NCBI GenBank assembly: GCA_052161645.1
Contig: CP197414.1
Length of the DNA stretch: 64,000 nucleotides
Strand: one strand, 5' to 3'
From: Laterigemmans sp052161645
GTDB taxonomy: Bacteria > Planctomycetota > Planctomycetia > Pirellulales > Pirellulaceae
Shown here in pieces: positions 52,181 to 61,779 of the stretch; position 1 is the first letter of the stretch; each line of letters begins with the position of its first letter. The notes beneath the pieces were generated by a model. The model ran no database searches. It was not told the DNA's origin and worked only from the letters and a program-made list of their open reading frames with translations. Made by a program: the position numbers and the translations under genes.

Positions 52181-53407
52181 CTATGCCCACGATTGGCCGC
52201 GCAACCTCGCCAACTCCATGGCGTCTTTGTCCCCGCGTCCCGAGAGGCAGATCACCAGGTGTTGGTCGGGCCGCATCGTGGCGGCAATTTCTAAACTCTT
52301 CGCGACCGCGTGACACGTCTCCAAAGCAGCCATGATGCCCTCGCTCCGCGCCAATTTGTCAAACGATCCCAACGCCTCGTCGTCGCGGCAACTGATGTAG
52401 TCGACTCGCTCCGCATCTTTCCAGTAACTGTGCTCGGGGCCGACGCCTGGATAATCCAACCCGGCACTCATCGAGTGCACATCGCTGGTTTGGCCATCCT
52501 CATCTTGCATCACGTAGCTGTAGGAACCATGCAACACGCCTGGTGAACCGAAAGTTAACGGGGAAGCGTGCTCGCCGGCCGCCGCGCCACGTCCACCCGC
52601 TTCCACGCCGACCAATCGCACCTCATCATCTTCGATAAAAGGGTAAAACATGCCAGCCGCATTGCTACCACCGCCCACGCAGGCGACCACGCAATCGGGC
52701 AACCGGCCCCAAGTCTCAATCGCTTGCGCACGCGTCTCGCGTCCAATCACCGCTTGAAAGTCTCGCACCATCATCGGGAAAGGATGCGGGCCAATCACGC
52801 TGCCGATGATGTAATGCGTGTCTTCGACTGAGCTCATCCAATCCCGCATCGCTTCGTTGACCGCATCGCGGAGCGTTCGCGAGCCACTTTCCACCGGTCG
52901 CACTTCGGCGCCGAGCAACCGCATGCTAAAGACGTTGGGTTGCTGGCGACGAACATCTTCTGCCCCCATGTAGACGACGCAGGGCAATCCGAAGTGGGCG
53001 CACGCCGTCGCCGAGGCCACGCCGTGCTGACCGGCACCCGTCTCGGCAATCACTCGCGTCTTGCCCATCCGCAAGGTCAACAAACCTTGGCCGAGCGTGT
53101 TGTTGATCTTGTGAGCACCCGTGTGGTTGAGGTCTTCCCGCTTCAGCCAAATCTGCGCCCCGCCCACTTGGTCGCTCAAGCGGCGAGCATGATACAGCGG
53201 TGACTCGCGGCCCACGAAGGTCTTCAGCAGCTGGTCCAATTCACGCTGGAAGGAAGGATCGCGTTTTGCGCGTTCATACTCGTCCGATAACTCGTCGAGC
53301 GCTCGCGTCAGTGTTTCGGGGACAAACCGGCCACCAAAATCTCCAAAACGCCCTCGTGGATCGGGTACCTGCTGACTCGCTTTCAAATTGGGCTCAATTG
53401 TGCTCAT
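52181..53407 (-). CDS. trpB: Tryptophan synthase beta subunit
   Basis: A 408-residue PLP enzyme that condenses indole with serine. The PLP lysine is K100 in LNHTGAHKINN; the glycine loop GGGSNAAGMF and the C-terminal CLSGRGDKD phosphate region are present. The N-terminus FGDFGGRFVPETL is typical of TrpB1. It is upstream of trpA. A 125-base region without a visible leader peptide precedes it. Confidence 0.96.
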   Translation of the reverse strand: MSTIEPNLKASQQVPDPRGRFGDFGGRFVPETLTRALDELSDEYERAKRDPSFQRELDQLLKTFVGRESPLYHARRLSDQVGGAQIWLKREDLNHTGAHKINNTLGQGLLTLRMGKTRVIAETGAGQHGVASATACAHFGLPCVVYMGAEDVRRQQPNVFSMRLLGAEVRPVESGSRTLRDAVNEAMRDWMSSVEDTHYIIGSVIGPHPFPMMVRDFQAVIGRETRAQAIETWGRLPDCVVACVGGGSNAAGMFYPFIEDDEVRLVGVEAGGRGAAAGEHASPLTFGSPGVLHGSYSYVMQDEDGQTSDVHSMSAGLDYPGVGPEHSYWKDAERVDYISCRDDEALGSFDKLARSEGIMAALETCHAVAKSLEIAATMRPDQHLVICLSGRGDKDAMELARLRGQSWA

Positions 53408-53510
53408 GCAAAATCTTCAGGGTTAAAATATGGCGTGCGGACAACGCAGGTTGACAAAAGTTTCAATCAGTATTGTCGATCAGATGCGTGCGATGGTCAA
53501 TTGCTAACAC

Positions 53511-53528
53511 CGTTTGGCCGCGCAAACG
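53511..53528 (-). repeat. Hairpin after the double-hydrolase gene
   Basis: CGTTTG / CAAACG arms (6 bp) with a six-base GC loop lie four bases after the stop at 53533. There is no T tract on the gene's strand. Confidence 0.6.
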
Positions 53529-53532
53529 TTAA

Positions 53533-55557
53533 CTATTCAGCCGCCGATGCGTCATTGACCAGCAGGTGAATGATGCGGATTGCCTGGCCGGCACTTTGGG
53601 GGTCCGACGTCGCGGCGGCTCGCAGTTCGAGCGAGTGTTTTCCAGGGGATAAGTCGGCGGCCAACATCTTGGCCCAGGGCAAATGCAGCGCGGGACTCCA
53701 CTGGGTAAACAATTCACAGGTTTGCCAATCCCCATCATCCAGGCGATACTCCAGCCGCCCCGTATCGGGCCCCGAAGCGACGAACACACCGATCCCCCTG
53801 CCGCCGAAGGAAAATCGCATCGTCGCTCCCGGCTCCTCAGTCACCAACGCCGGCACATTCACGAAGCCAGGTCGCGTGCCGACTCGCTTTGTCCCCGCGT
53901 CGTTGTCTGGCTGCCAAGCCGCTTCGAATCGCCAGCCAGTTCCCAGCGTGGTCCCCTCGGCGGTGGCAATCTCGGTCGGTGAAATCAACCGCCCATGAAA
54001 ATAGCTGGCCGGATCAAGCGGCTGGGGTAGTGGCTTGTCAGCCGGCTTCTCGCTCACGCCTAGTTTTTCACTCACCGCTGGTTGCGAATCCCAAGCGGCG
54101 ACAAACAGTCTGGTGATCGAGTTGGCGTACAACTGGTGGCCGAAGGGGGCTGGATGCAAGTCGCGAAAATCTTCTTCCCAAGTAAATTCCCCAGCATCAA
54201 TTCGCTCGGTGACTTCGCGGGCCAGGTCAATGGAGCTGACGCCATAATGGGCTGCCACCCGTTCGTGGTTCACGATCACCGCTGGCGATTCACCCCGCCG
54301 GATCATGGCCACTTTTCCGGGATCGGCAAAGTGCAGCATGATGATGTCTATTTGGGGATTCTCCAGCAATGCTTGACGGACGATGCCTTCCATGCCACGC
54401 ACCTGTTCAGCGTCGCTGAAGCCATTCGTATCGTCGTTGACAGCCGCTTCCACAAACAGCAAATCGACCGGCCCATGCGGCATCACGTCACGTTGAAAAC
54501 GAAACGCCCCGGGGGTCGATCCCAAGGAGGGAATGCCGGCGTTGATAAAGTCGAACTCAGTATCTGGAAAACGCTCCTGCAAGTGTTGGCAGACTAAATC
54601 TCGCCAGCCGCTGGAGGCTGTGATCGAACCTCCCAGAAAAACGACTCGCCCTGTCTTCCGGGTCTCGAACTGTTCGCGACTGTGTGCGAGAGAATCGCGG
54701 AGCTGAAAATAATCATATCCGAACGGTGTCTCGGCTGGCGTAACGTGTTGAGGCAGGCCCGTGTGGGTGAAAATAAAGTTGAGAATTCGCGTGGGTTCTG
54801 TTAGCGAATGCGGGTGATGACCACAGTGAGGTTTGACAATCATCGTGATTGGACCTCCCAATTCCTCATAACGCTGTTTGACTAGCAAACTGTTTTCCTC
54901 CAGTGGTACGACCTTATCATCAGCGCCACAGATGTGTAAGAGTGGGATCTTAGCGGTTGCCAGCGGCTGCAGTTGGTCGATCGGATTCTCCGCGTAAGCT
55001 AGCGCCGCCGCTTCGTTGTCAAATCCATAAGCTTGCAGGCAGCGTTGCCAATCCGCGGTCGAACCAGGCGACCGCCCCTTGCCGGCTGGCCAACTCTTGA
55101 AATCACAGACGGGCGCGTCGTTATAAATGCAGGCCACTTTGCTGGGATTGCGCGCGGCCCAGTTCAATGTGTACAGCCCCCCGCGGCTGAAACCTTCTAG
55201 CACCACGCGGTCGGCCAGCTCGTAAGTTGCGGTGACGTGTGCGTACATCGCATCCATCGCCCGCATGGCTGGGGGCGCACCGTAAAGGTTTTGCATGTCA
55301 ATGTAGGCCACGTGAAATCCGGCTGCCAGCAAAGCCAAGTCGGCTTGCGGCTGATGGCCGAAAAACTCAGTCCGCCAAATCCATGGCTTGCCCCTGGCGG
55401 CAGCTTTGGGCAAGATCAATAGCGCATCCCGATTGGCGACGCGAAAGTCGAGTCGTTGCCAGCCGTGCCAATCTGCCGAGGCCGCTCGGGGCGGCTGAAT
55501 GCTCGCGAGCAAGCTGCAGAAAATGAAACCGCAAATGATCCGGCCCGCTTTCATCAT
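53533..55557 (-). CDS. Secreted alpha/beta hydrolase fused to SGNH hydrolase
   Basis: A 674-residue protein with a signal peptide (CGFIFCSLLASIQPPRAASA). The N-terminal domain (about 30-265) is an alpha/beta hydrolase: nucleophile Ser124 in EGFSRGG, acid Asp213/214 (GADDKVV) and His247/248 (HCGHHPHS). The second domain (about 300-490) is SGNH/GDSL: block I LGGSIT (Ser311), Asn374 (EAAVNDD) and DLHPAPFGH (Asp466, His468). The last 150 residues are beta-rich (RFSFGGRGIGVFV, SLELRAA), like a carbohydrate-binding or CE2-type sandwich. The likely substrates are acylated polysaccharides. Both triads look intact. It is isolated between argG and trpB. Confidence 0.8.
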   Translation of the reverse strand: MMKAGRIICGFIFCSLLASIQPPRAASADWHGWQRLDFRVANRDALLILPKAAARGKPWIWRTEFFGHQPQADLALLAAGFHVAYIDMQNLYGAPPAMRAMDAMYAHVTATYELADRVVLEGFSRGGLYTLNWAARNPSKVACIYNDAPVCDFKSWPAGKGRSPGSTADWQRCLQAYGFDNEAAALAYAENPIDQLQPLATAKIPLLHICGADDKVVPLEENSLLVKQRYEELGGPITMIVKPHCGHHPHSLTEPTRILNFIFTHTGLPQHVTPAETPFGYDYFQLRDSLAHSREQFETRKTGRVVFLGGSITASSGWRDLVCQHLQERFPDTEFDFINAGIPSLGSTPGAFRFQRDVMPHGPVDLLFVEAAVNDDTNGFSDAEQVRGMEGIVRQALLENPQIDIIMLHFADPGKVAMIRRGESPAVIVNHERVAAHYGVSSIDLAREVTERIDAGEFTWEEDFRDLHPAPFGHQLYANSITRLFVAAWDSQPAVSEKLGVSEKPADKPLPQPLDPASYFHGRLISPTEIATAEGTTLGTGWRFEAAWQPDNDAGTKRVGTRPGFVNVPALVTEEPGATMRFSFGGRGIGVFVASGPDTGRLEYRLDDGDWQTCELFTQWSPALHLPWAKMLAADLSPGKHSLELRAAATSDPQSAGQAIRIIHLLVNDASAAE

Positions 55558-55654
55558 CGAAACACTCCACTGAGAACATGGGAACCGCGACAGGCGGCCA
55601 CGGCAAAGCGTGGCTGTTCACTGACTGGCAAAAATATCGGCTGCTGGCGAGAGG

Positions 55655-56869
55655 CTAATACTCGCGAGGATTAATTCGCCCTTGGACTCTTCCCGGCAAA
55701 CCTTGAATGCGGAGAAAGCCTTCGGCGTCATCTTGATTATACGAGCCACCACCTTCCATGGTGGCAATTTCTTCATCATATAAGTTGTTGGGGCTGGAAC
55801 GTGATAAGACTTGCACGTTCCCCTTGTAGAGACGCAGCGTGACTTCGCCCGTGACGGGGCGTTGCGCTTCGCGGATGAAGGCCATTAAGGCATCCATTTT
55901 GGGCGTGTACCAGAAACCGTAGTAAACCATCTCGGCCACTTCGGGGCTGAGTCGGTCGCGGAGGTGCTGGAGGTCGCGATCGAGCGTCAATTGTTCGATA
56001 TACATCAGGGCGTCGTACAGTGCCGTCATGCCGGGTGCTTCATAGACCCCGCGGCTCTTCATACCAACAAAACGATTTTCAATCATGTCGATGCGACCGA
56101 CGCCGTTGCGACCGGCGATGGTGTTCAGCGACTCGACCATTTCCAACGCGTCGACGCGGGCCCCATTGAGCGTGACTGGGACGCCCGATTCAAAGCCGAC
56201 GGTCACGCTTTCGGGCGTGTCGGGGGCCGCTTGCGGGCTGACTCCCATGCCAAAGTCGACCAGGTCCACGCCGCAGGCATCGAGCGCCTCGAGTTGCCCC
56301 GCTTCGTAGCTGATGTGCAGCACATTTTCATCGCTGCTATAAGGCTTGGCGCTGGTTGCTTTCACGGGGATGTCACGGCTGCGGCAGTATTCGATCAATT
56401 CGGTGCGGCCCGGGAAGGCGGCGCGGAACTCGGGGATCCGCCAAGGGGCGATGACTTTAACTGCCGGATCGAGCGCCTCGGCGGCCAACTGAAAACGACA
56501 CTGGTCATTCCCTTTGCCCGTCGCCCCGTGGGCGATTGCCGAAGCGCCCACTTCGCGGGCCACTTGCAGACAGACTTTGCTGATCAGCGGCCGCGCGATC
56601 GAGGTGCCGAGCAGGTAAATGCTTTCGTATTTAGCTTGCCAAGCCAGCACGGGGAAAGCAAAGTCGCGGCAAAGTTCTTCGCGGACATCGACGATCCGGG
56701 CCGATTTGGCGCCACACTGCTGGGCTTTCTCCAGCGTCGCTTGACGATCCTCACCCGGTTGCCCCAGGTCGACGTAGACCGTGTGAACTTCGTATCCTTG
56801 ATCCTGCAACCAGCCCAGGATTACCGAGGTATCCAGGCCGCCCGAATATGCCAGCACGCAGCGCTTCAT
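55655..56869 (-). CDS. argG: Argininosuccinate synthase
   Basis: A 404-residue enzyme joining citrulline and aspartate with ATP in arginine synthesis. The ATP-binding PP-loop LAYSGGLDTSV (7-17), the citrulline/aspartate regions GATGKGNDQCRF and KSRGVYEAPG, and the full family length are present. The start ATG is at the expected position. It is divergent from larB across 124 bases. Its stop is followed by a weak T5 stretch about 20 bases on, a possible terminator. Confidence 0.96.
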   Translation of the reverse strand: MKRCVLAYSGGLDTSVILGWLQDQGYEVHTVYVDLGQPGEDRQATLEKAQQCGAKSARIVDVREELCRDFAFPVLAWQAKYESIYLLGTSIARPLISKVCLQVAREVGASAIAHGATGKGNDQCRFQLAAEALDPAVKVIAPWRIPEFRAAFPGRTELIEYCRSRDIPVKATSAKPYSSDENVLHISYEAGQLEALDACGVDLVDFGMGVSPQAAPDTPESVTVGFESGVPVTLNGARVDALEMVESLNTIAGRNGVGRIDMIENRFVGMKSRGVYEAPGMTALYDALMYIEQLTLDRDLQHLRDRLSPEVAEMVYYGFWYTPKMDALMAFIREAQRPVTGEVTLRLYKGNVQVLSRSSPNNLYDEEIATMEGGGSYNQDDAEGFLRIQGLPGRVQGRINPREY

Positions 56870-56993
56870 AGTTGACTTTCCGATTAAGACTAAACAGCTG
56901 TAAAATTTACCGGCTGCGACAGTCGGGTCAGCAGCGCGGGAGTGGTATTGTGCAGCTGAACACGGTTAACTGACAACACGGGGACCCCTTCGA

Positions 56994-57815
56994 GTGAGCA
57001 AACAATCAGAATCAACCGGCTCGGGGCCGCCAGACGCGGGCAGTGGCCCCCCAGAGGGTGCGGTGTCGGGCTCGCCTAATCAGCCCGAGGCTTTTTTGGC
57101 TGGCGCCATGCAAATGGTCTCCGGAGCCTGCGTCGACGTGGGGCGCACGACCCGCTGCGGATTTGGCGAGGTGATCTACGGCGAGGGTAAATCTGCCGAT
57201 TTGATCGAACGGATCGCCAACAGTCTGCTCGGCCAACAGCAACAAGTGTTGGTGACGCGGCTGCCAGCGGAGGATGCCCAGTGGCTGGCAACACGCTTTC
57301 CGCACGTCTATCACACCCCGGCGGCGCGAACTTTGCGTTTATCGCAGCAGCCGCTGGCGGACCCCACCGCCGAGCGCGGCACACTGGCTCCCACGCCCCG
57401 CGGCGTGGCTGTCGTGACCGCTGGTAGCACCGACCGGGGAGTCGCCTTGGAAGCTTGTGAGACGCTGGCCTGGATGGGTGTGCCCTGCCGATTTTTTGAG
57501 GACATGGGGGTCGCCGGGCCACAGCGTTTGCCAGCCATCGTGCCTGAATTACAAGGTTTTGGGGCGATCGTGGTGGCCGCCGGCATGGAGGGTGCTTTGC
57601 CCAGCGTGGTGGCAGGGCATGTCCGCTGCCCAGTGATCGGCTTGCCAACCAGCGTCGGTTACGGTGCGGCGTTCGGCGGCATTACTGCCATGTTGGGGAT
57701 GCTGACCAGCTGCGCCGCGGGAGTCGCGGTTGTGAATATAGACGCCGGATTTAAAGCCGGTTACTTGGCCGGCTTGATGGTCAGCCGCTCGGCCGCTTCA
57801 TGCTTTGCTCGCTAA
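56994..57815 (+). CDS. larB: Nickel-pincer cofactor biosynthesis protein LarB
   Basis: A 273-residue AIR-carboxylase-like protein that carboxylates and hydrolyses nicotinic acid adenine dinucleotide in making the NPN cofactor of lactate racemase-type enzymes. The core is VAVVTAGSTDRGVALEA, CRFFEDMGVAGPQRL, VVAAGMEGALPSVV and GLPTSVGYGAAFGG. The first 33 residues are Gly/Pro/Ser-rich and not part of the family. The start GTG has GGGGA about ten bases before it. larC and larE are not in the window. nnrD follows. Confidence 0.9.
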   Translation: MSKQSESTGSGPPDAGSGPPEGAVSGSPNQPEAFLAGAMQMVSGACVDVGRTTRCGFGEVIYGEGKSADLIERIANSLLGQQQQVLVTRLPAEDAQWLATRFPHVYHTPAARTLRLSQQPLADPTAERGTLAPTPRGVAVVTAGSTDRGVALEACETLAWMGVPCRFFEDMGVAGPQRLPAIVPELQGFGAIVVAAGMEGALPSVVAGHVRCPVIGLPTSVGYGAAFGGITAMLGMLTSCAAGVAVVNIDAGFKAGYLAGLMVSRSAASCFAR

Positions 57816-57867
57816 TTCTCGCTCCGTCCGATCTTGCCCTCCGTCCGACCGCTTTGTGGCTTTGCCA

Positions 57868-58776
57868 ATGACTGTTCCCCACCCTGCTCCGCCACTGCAC
57901 CTCCCCCGTCGCGACAGCGCCGCGCACAAAGGTGACTTTGGGCGAGTCCTAGTGGTCGGCGGCTCGCGGGGAATGGCTGGATCGATAGCCATGACGGCGA
58001 CTAGCGCCTTGCGAGCCGGCGCTGGACTGGTAACGGCCGCAATTCCCGATCGCTGCCTGGAAACAGTCGCTGTCTTTAACCCTTGCGTGATGACGCGCCC
58101 CCTGGCCGACGACCCAGCGGGGCAGTTTGCCGCCAAGGCCGGTGAGCAATTGGCCGAGATCAGCAGCCAGCCCGATGCGATTGCCGTCGGGCCCGGGATG
58201 GGAACCGCCGGGGGGGGGCGGGCGGTGCTGCAGTGGGTGCTAACGCAGCAGGTGCCGCGGGTGATCGATGCGGATGGACTGAATACATTGGCGGCGGAGC
58301 CAGCTTGGCCCCAGCGGCTCAGCCAGTCCCAGCAAGCCAGTCAGCCCCAAAGATACAGCGGGCCAATTGTCTTGACGCCGCACCCGGGCGAGTGGCAGCG
58401 GCTGAGCGGCAGCAGTGCCGCGGATCGAACGGCTCAGCAGGCGTCCGCGCGCCGGTTGGCTGCTAAGAGCGGGGCAATCATTCTGCTCAAAGGCGCGGGG
58501 ACCTACGTGACCGATGGCCAGCGTGAATACCTGAATCGGACTGGTAATCCGGGGATGGCCAGTGGTGGCAGCGGCGATTGCTTGACTGGCATCATCGCGA
58601 CGTTGCTCGCCCAGCGGCTGGCGGCCTGGGATGCAACCATCTTGGCCGCTTGGATACACGGTCTGGCTGGTGACTTGGCAGCCTCTGAGATCGGCATGGC
58701 GGGCATGACAGCCCTGGACCTGATCGCTCAGATCCCGGCTGCCGTCAATGCGGCAACTCTAGAAGCTGAGGATTGA
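57868..58776 (+). CDS. nnrD: ADP/ATP-dependent NAD(P)H-hydrate dehydratase
   Basis: A 302-residue ribokinase-fold enzyme that repairs hydrated NAD(P)H. Signatures are HKGDFGRVLVVGGSRGMAG, AVGPGMGTAGGG, VIDADGLNTLAA and the C-terminal GNPGMASGGSGDCLTGIIA. The partner epimerase domain (YjeF_N) is not fused here. The ATG at 57868 is preferred over an in-frame start that overlaps larB. A 13-bp tandem duplication (58762-58787) spans its stop codon. Confidence 0.93.
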   Translation: MTVPHPAPPLHLPRRDSAAHKGDFGRVLVVGGSRGMAGSIAMTATSALRAGAGLVTAAIPDRCLETVAVFNPCVMTRPLADDPAGQFAAKAGEQLAEISSQPDAIAVGPGMGTAGGGRAVLQWVLTQQVPRVIDADGLNTLAAEPAWPQRLSQSQQASQPQRYSGPIVLTPHPGEWQRLSGSSAADRTAQQASARRLAAKSGAIILLKGAGTYVTDGQREYLNRTGNPGMASGGSGDCLTGIIATLLAQRLAAWDATILAAWIHGLAGDLAASEIGMAGMTALDLIAQIPAAVNAATLEAED

Positions 58777-58787
58777 AGCTGAGGTGT
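58762..58787 (+). repeat. 13-bp tandem duplication spanning the nnrD stop
   Basis: GAAGCTGAGGATT is followed directly by GAAGCTGAGGTGT. The gene's TGA stop is created at the junction between the two copies. The remaining gap to 58954 shows nothing recognisable. Confidence 0.75.
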
Positions 58788-58954
58788 AAATCAGTCGGCT
58801 AAGCGGCCTTGGCTAGCTTTTTCCGCCTCCGCCGTTTTTGGATGCTAGCTTTGTTTTGAGAGCCGCGCGGCAAGCAGGTCAGTGACTGTTTGTTGCCGCG
58901 TCGGGCTCTCGAACAGCGTTAACCTTGGCAGCCGAAAGCGGGTCGATAGTTCAA

Positions 58955-59239
58955 ATGAAGCGAAATTGTTGCAAGATTGTAGGATTGGTGTTAAGCATCG
59001 TATTGCTGGACACTTGCTTGCCAGCCAGCCGGTTGGTCGCTCAAGAGCCCGGTTGGCACCCCCGCGTGCTGAAGTTGGGCGATGACCGGCAACGGACTAA
59101 CAGCTTGCCCGTGGTCCAACGTCCTTACCGCCCATTGCACATTTTTGGAAACAGTGTGCGTCGGTTGCATTACCGCGGCACACTGCTGCCGACCGCGGGC
59201 GATTTGACCGCAACGACGCGCTATTTTTGGCAGCGATAA
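58955..59239 (+). CDS. Small secreted protein with RRLHYRG motif
   Basis: A 94-residue protein with a signal peptide (CKIVGLVLSIVLLDTCLPAS...VAQ). The mature part is short: RPYRPLHIFGNSVRRLHYRG then LPTAGDLTATTRYFW. I recall this R-P-L-H..GN..RR.H pattern from planctomycete small secreted proteins without known function, but I cannot confirm it. Its ATG at 58955 gives the best signal; an upstream in-frame start adds ten residues. Confidence 0.65.
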   Translation: MKRNCCKIVGLVLSIVLLDTCLPASRLVAQEPGWHPRVLKLGDDRQRTNSLPVVQRPYRPLHIFGNSVRRLHYRGTLLPTAGDLTATTRYFWQR

Positions 59240-59352
59240 GCTGGTCGCGTCTTTCCACTGGCCGGAATACGCCTACCGAAACCTGCTCGTTCGGGGCATA
59301 ATCGGGAGCTGACGATAGCAATCACGAATGTCTAGAACTGGCTGAAACTGAA

Positions 59353-60321
59353 GTGATCTTGGACCTGCGGCTCGCTCCTGCCTCTGCTAACCCGATTCCC
59401 GATGTGGTGTGCGGCGGTGCTGTCAGCGTGGGGAATTTTGACGGTGTCCATCGAGGGCACGCGGTGTTGCTGGGGAGGCTGCGGGCGATGGCTGATCGCT
59501 GCCAAGGGCCCGCAGTGGCAGTCACCTTTGCGCCCCATCCGGCCGCCCTGCTCCGCCCCGGTAGCGAACCACAACCACTCACGACAATGGAGCGGCGAGC
59601 CGAGTTGCTCGGTCGCTTGGGGGTCGATCATGTTGTGATTTGTGAAACCACGATCGAATTGTTGGGTTTATCGGCCGAGGAATTTTTTCGCCGCACGGTG
59701 GTCGAAACGCTCGCCGCGCGAGGCATGGTCGAAGGCCCCAACTTTTTCTTCGGACGCAACCGCGAGGGTGATATCGGCAAGCTACGAGCGTTGTGCGAGG
59801 CGCGGCAATTAGAGCTGGAAATCGTCGAGCCAGAGACGGGGCAAACGGGTGCAGTGGGCGAAACCGGCGGAGAAATGGTCAGCAGCACACGCATTCGCAG
59901 TTTAATTGCCGCCGGCGAAGTGGCTGCCGCCAGCAACCTGCTGACCGCACCGTATCAAGTCTCGGGGCGAGTGGTTAAGGGGGAACAGCGGGGCAGCGGG
60001 TTGGGCTTTCCCACGGCCAACTTGACTGACATTGAGACTTTGATTCCTGGTTCCGGGGTCTATGCCTCGCGAGTCTGCATCGACGGCCAGACGCATCCGG
60101 CGGCTACTCATATTGGTCCTAATCTAACCTTTGACAAGGACGGTGAGCTAAAGGTGGAAACCCACATACTTGACTTCAGCGGCGATCTCTATGGTCGTTT
60201 GCTGCAGGTTGACTTTATCGATAAAGTCCGTGACATTGCCCGTTTTAACTCAGTCGCCGACTTGGTTCGGCAAATGCATCAGGATATTGCCCTCACGCGA
60301 CAGATCGTCAGCTATCCTTGA
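59353..60321 (+). CDS. ribF: Bifunctional riboflavin kinase / FAD synthetase
   Basis: A 322-residue enzyme making FMN and then FAD. The N-terminal nucleotidyltransferase has GNFDGVHRGH (27-36), FAPHPAALLRP and FFFGRNREGDI. The C-terminal kinase domain has GSGLGFPTANL (about 214-224) and the late LKVETHILDFSGDLYG. The start is GTG. It lies upstream of nrnA by 57 bases, a common pairing. Confidence 0.95.
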   Translation: MILDLRLAPASANPIPDVVCGGAVSVGNFDGVHRGHAVLLGRLRAMADRCQGPAVAVTFAPHPAALLRPGSEPQPLTTMERRAELLGRLGVDHVVICETTIELLGLSAEEFFRRTVVETLAARGMVEGPNFFFGRNREGDIGKLRALCEARQLELEIVEPETGQTGAVGETGGEMVSSTRIRSLIAAGEVAAASNLLTAPYQVSGRVVKGEQRGSGLGFPTANLTDIETLIPGSGVYASRVCIDGQTHPAATHIGPNLTFDKDGELKVETHILDFSGDLYGRLLQVDFIDKVRDIARFNSVADLVRQMHQDIALTRQIVSYP

Positions 60322-60378
60322 TCTTCCGCAACCTTTTCATCTCCACAAATCGGCCCCGCGATTGGGCCCAGAGCGTTT

Positions 60379-61371
60379 ATGAGCATCAATTGGCCGGCAT
60401 TCATTGAGACCATCGAGCAATACCAAAGCTTTGTCTTAACCAGTCACATTCGTCCCGATTGCGACGCTTTGGGAAGTGAGTTGGGGATGGCTTGCGTGCT
60501 TCGCGCCCTCGGCAAGGACGTGCAGATTGTAAATGCTCATCGCACCCCGTCTGCTCTGCAGTTTCTTGATCCTGCGGGTCGCATTGATGTTTTGGGTGAT
60601 TCGATTGAAGCCGAGGATGTTCGTGCTGAATGCTTGATGGTGCTCGACACCAGCGCTTGGGCGCAACTGGGTGACATGGCCGACGTGGTGCGGACGACCG
60701 CCGCTCATAAAATCGTCTTGGATCATCACCAAGCCGAAGATGATTTGGGCGCGGTGTTCTTTAAAGATGTATTCTCAGAAGCGACCGGCAGCCTGGTTGT
60801 GCAGGCGGCCGACGCTTTGAAGGTGCCGCTCACCCGCGAGATGGCGATTCCCCTGTTTGCCGCGATTGCTACCGACACCGGTTGGTTTCGTTTCGGATCG
60901 GTGACCGCCGAAACTTATCGCGTCGTTGCCAGGTTAATCGAAGCGGGGGTGGTGCCAAGCGAAATCTACGGCGATCTTTACGAGCGAGATACGCTGGGAC
61001 GTCTGCGATTGCGGGGCCGCATCCTCTCGCGGACCGCCGGCTTGCGAGAAGGTCGGCTTGTGCACACGCACGTGCTCAAAGAAGACTTTGCCGATACGGG
61101 AGCCGAGCCGAGCGACACCGAGGACGCGATCAACTTGACCTTGGCAGTCGCCGGGACCCAAGTCGCGGTGATCATGGTCGAGCAGTTGCGGGGAGGCTTT
61201 AAATTGAGCTTCCGCAGTCGCTGCGGAGTCGATTGCAGCGAGCTGGCAAGGAACTTCGGCGGCGGCGGCCACAAAGCGGCAGCGGGCGCTTTTCTGGAAG
61301 GTTCGCTGAGCGAAGTGCAGGCTAAAGTGCTGCCGCTCGTCGAAGCGGCGATGGCGGCTGATAACAATTAA
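60379..61371 (+). CDS. nrnA: DHH-family phosphoesterase, NrnA-like
   Basis: A 330-residue phosphoesterase that degrades nanoRNA and/or 3'-phosphoadenosine 5'-phosphate. The metal motifs HIRPDCDALGS (22-33) and the VLDHHQAE (113-120; DHH 115-117) are present, with DHHA1-type GGGGHKAAAG near the end. Length is normal. If it cleaves pAp, it would complement the sulfotransferase at 4.3 kb, whose by-product is pAp; this is inference and the two are 55 kb apart. Confidence 0.94.
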   Translation: MSINWPAFIETIEQYQSFVLTSHIRPDCDALGSELGMACVLRALGKDVQIVNAHRTPSALQFLDPAGRIDVLGDSIEAEDVRAECLMVLDTSAWAQLGDMADVVRTTAAHKIVLDHHQAEDDLGAVFFKDVFSEATGSLVVQAADALKVPLTREMAIPLFAAIATDTGWFRFGSVTAETYRVVARLIEAGVVPSEIYGDLYERDTLGRLRLRGRILSRTAGLREGRLVHTHVLKEDFADTGAEPSDTEDAINLTLAVAGTQVAVIMVEQLRGGFKLSFRSRCGVDCSELARNFGGGGHKAAAGAFLEGSLSEVQAKVLPLVEAAMAADNN

Positions 61372-61779
61372 CGCCAGCCACAATTTCTGTTAGCCGTTTG
61401 GCTCGCAGACGTGGGCGTTTTGGTTCGCGTATTGCCTATTTAGCACCCAAAACCCAGCCCCACGAAAGACTCGCTCCCTTCACCCCCGGGATTGGCCTTC
61501 GCACGAGCCTATCCCTCAGGCAGACCTCATTAAGGCCAGTTTTGGGGGGTGGGGGTCGGGGATGAGGGGGCCCTCGATGTGGCGGCCTGGTTTGCCCGCC
61601 AATCACGCGAATGAGCGCGAATCGAAATCCCCGCCAATCAGCAAGGCAATATTGGTTCAACGGCAGCGATTAGCCGCGGTTTCTGTTAGCCGTTTGGCCG
61701 CTAGGCCGCGGTTTCCGTTTTTGAGCCAAACTAATCGTGTGCAAAAACGGTGGCTAGCGCCAAAGCCGCTAACGGTGCG
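61372..61779. other. Gene-free region rich in dispersed repeats
   Basis: The region holds a GTTAGCCGTTTGGC / GGCGTTTTGGTT repeat (61388-61429) that begins 17 bases after the nrnA stop, a G-rich tract (61542-61567), two direct CGCCAATCA repeats around an AT-poor CGCGAATGAGCGCGAAT segment (61598-61640), and a second GTTAGCCGTTTGGCC (about 61685). It ends with the hairpin at 61750. I see no gene. Confidence 0.6.
61750..61773 (-). terminator. Hairpin repeat and T tract after the 61.8-63.8 kb gene
   Basis: This is the third copy of the GTGGCTAGCGCCAAA family, seven bases after the stop. On the gene's strand a TAGCG / CGCTA stem is followed by CCACCGTTTTTGC, so this copy has a five-T tract and could terminate transcription. 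Confidence 0.6.
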
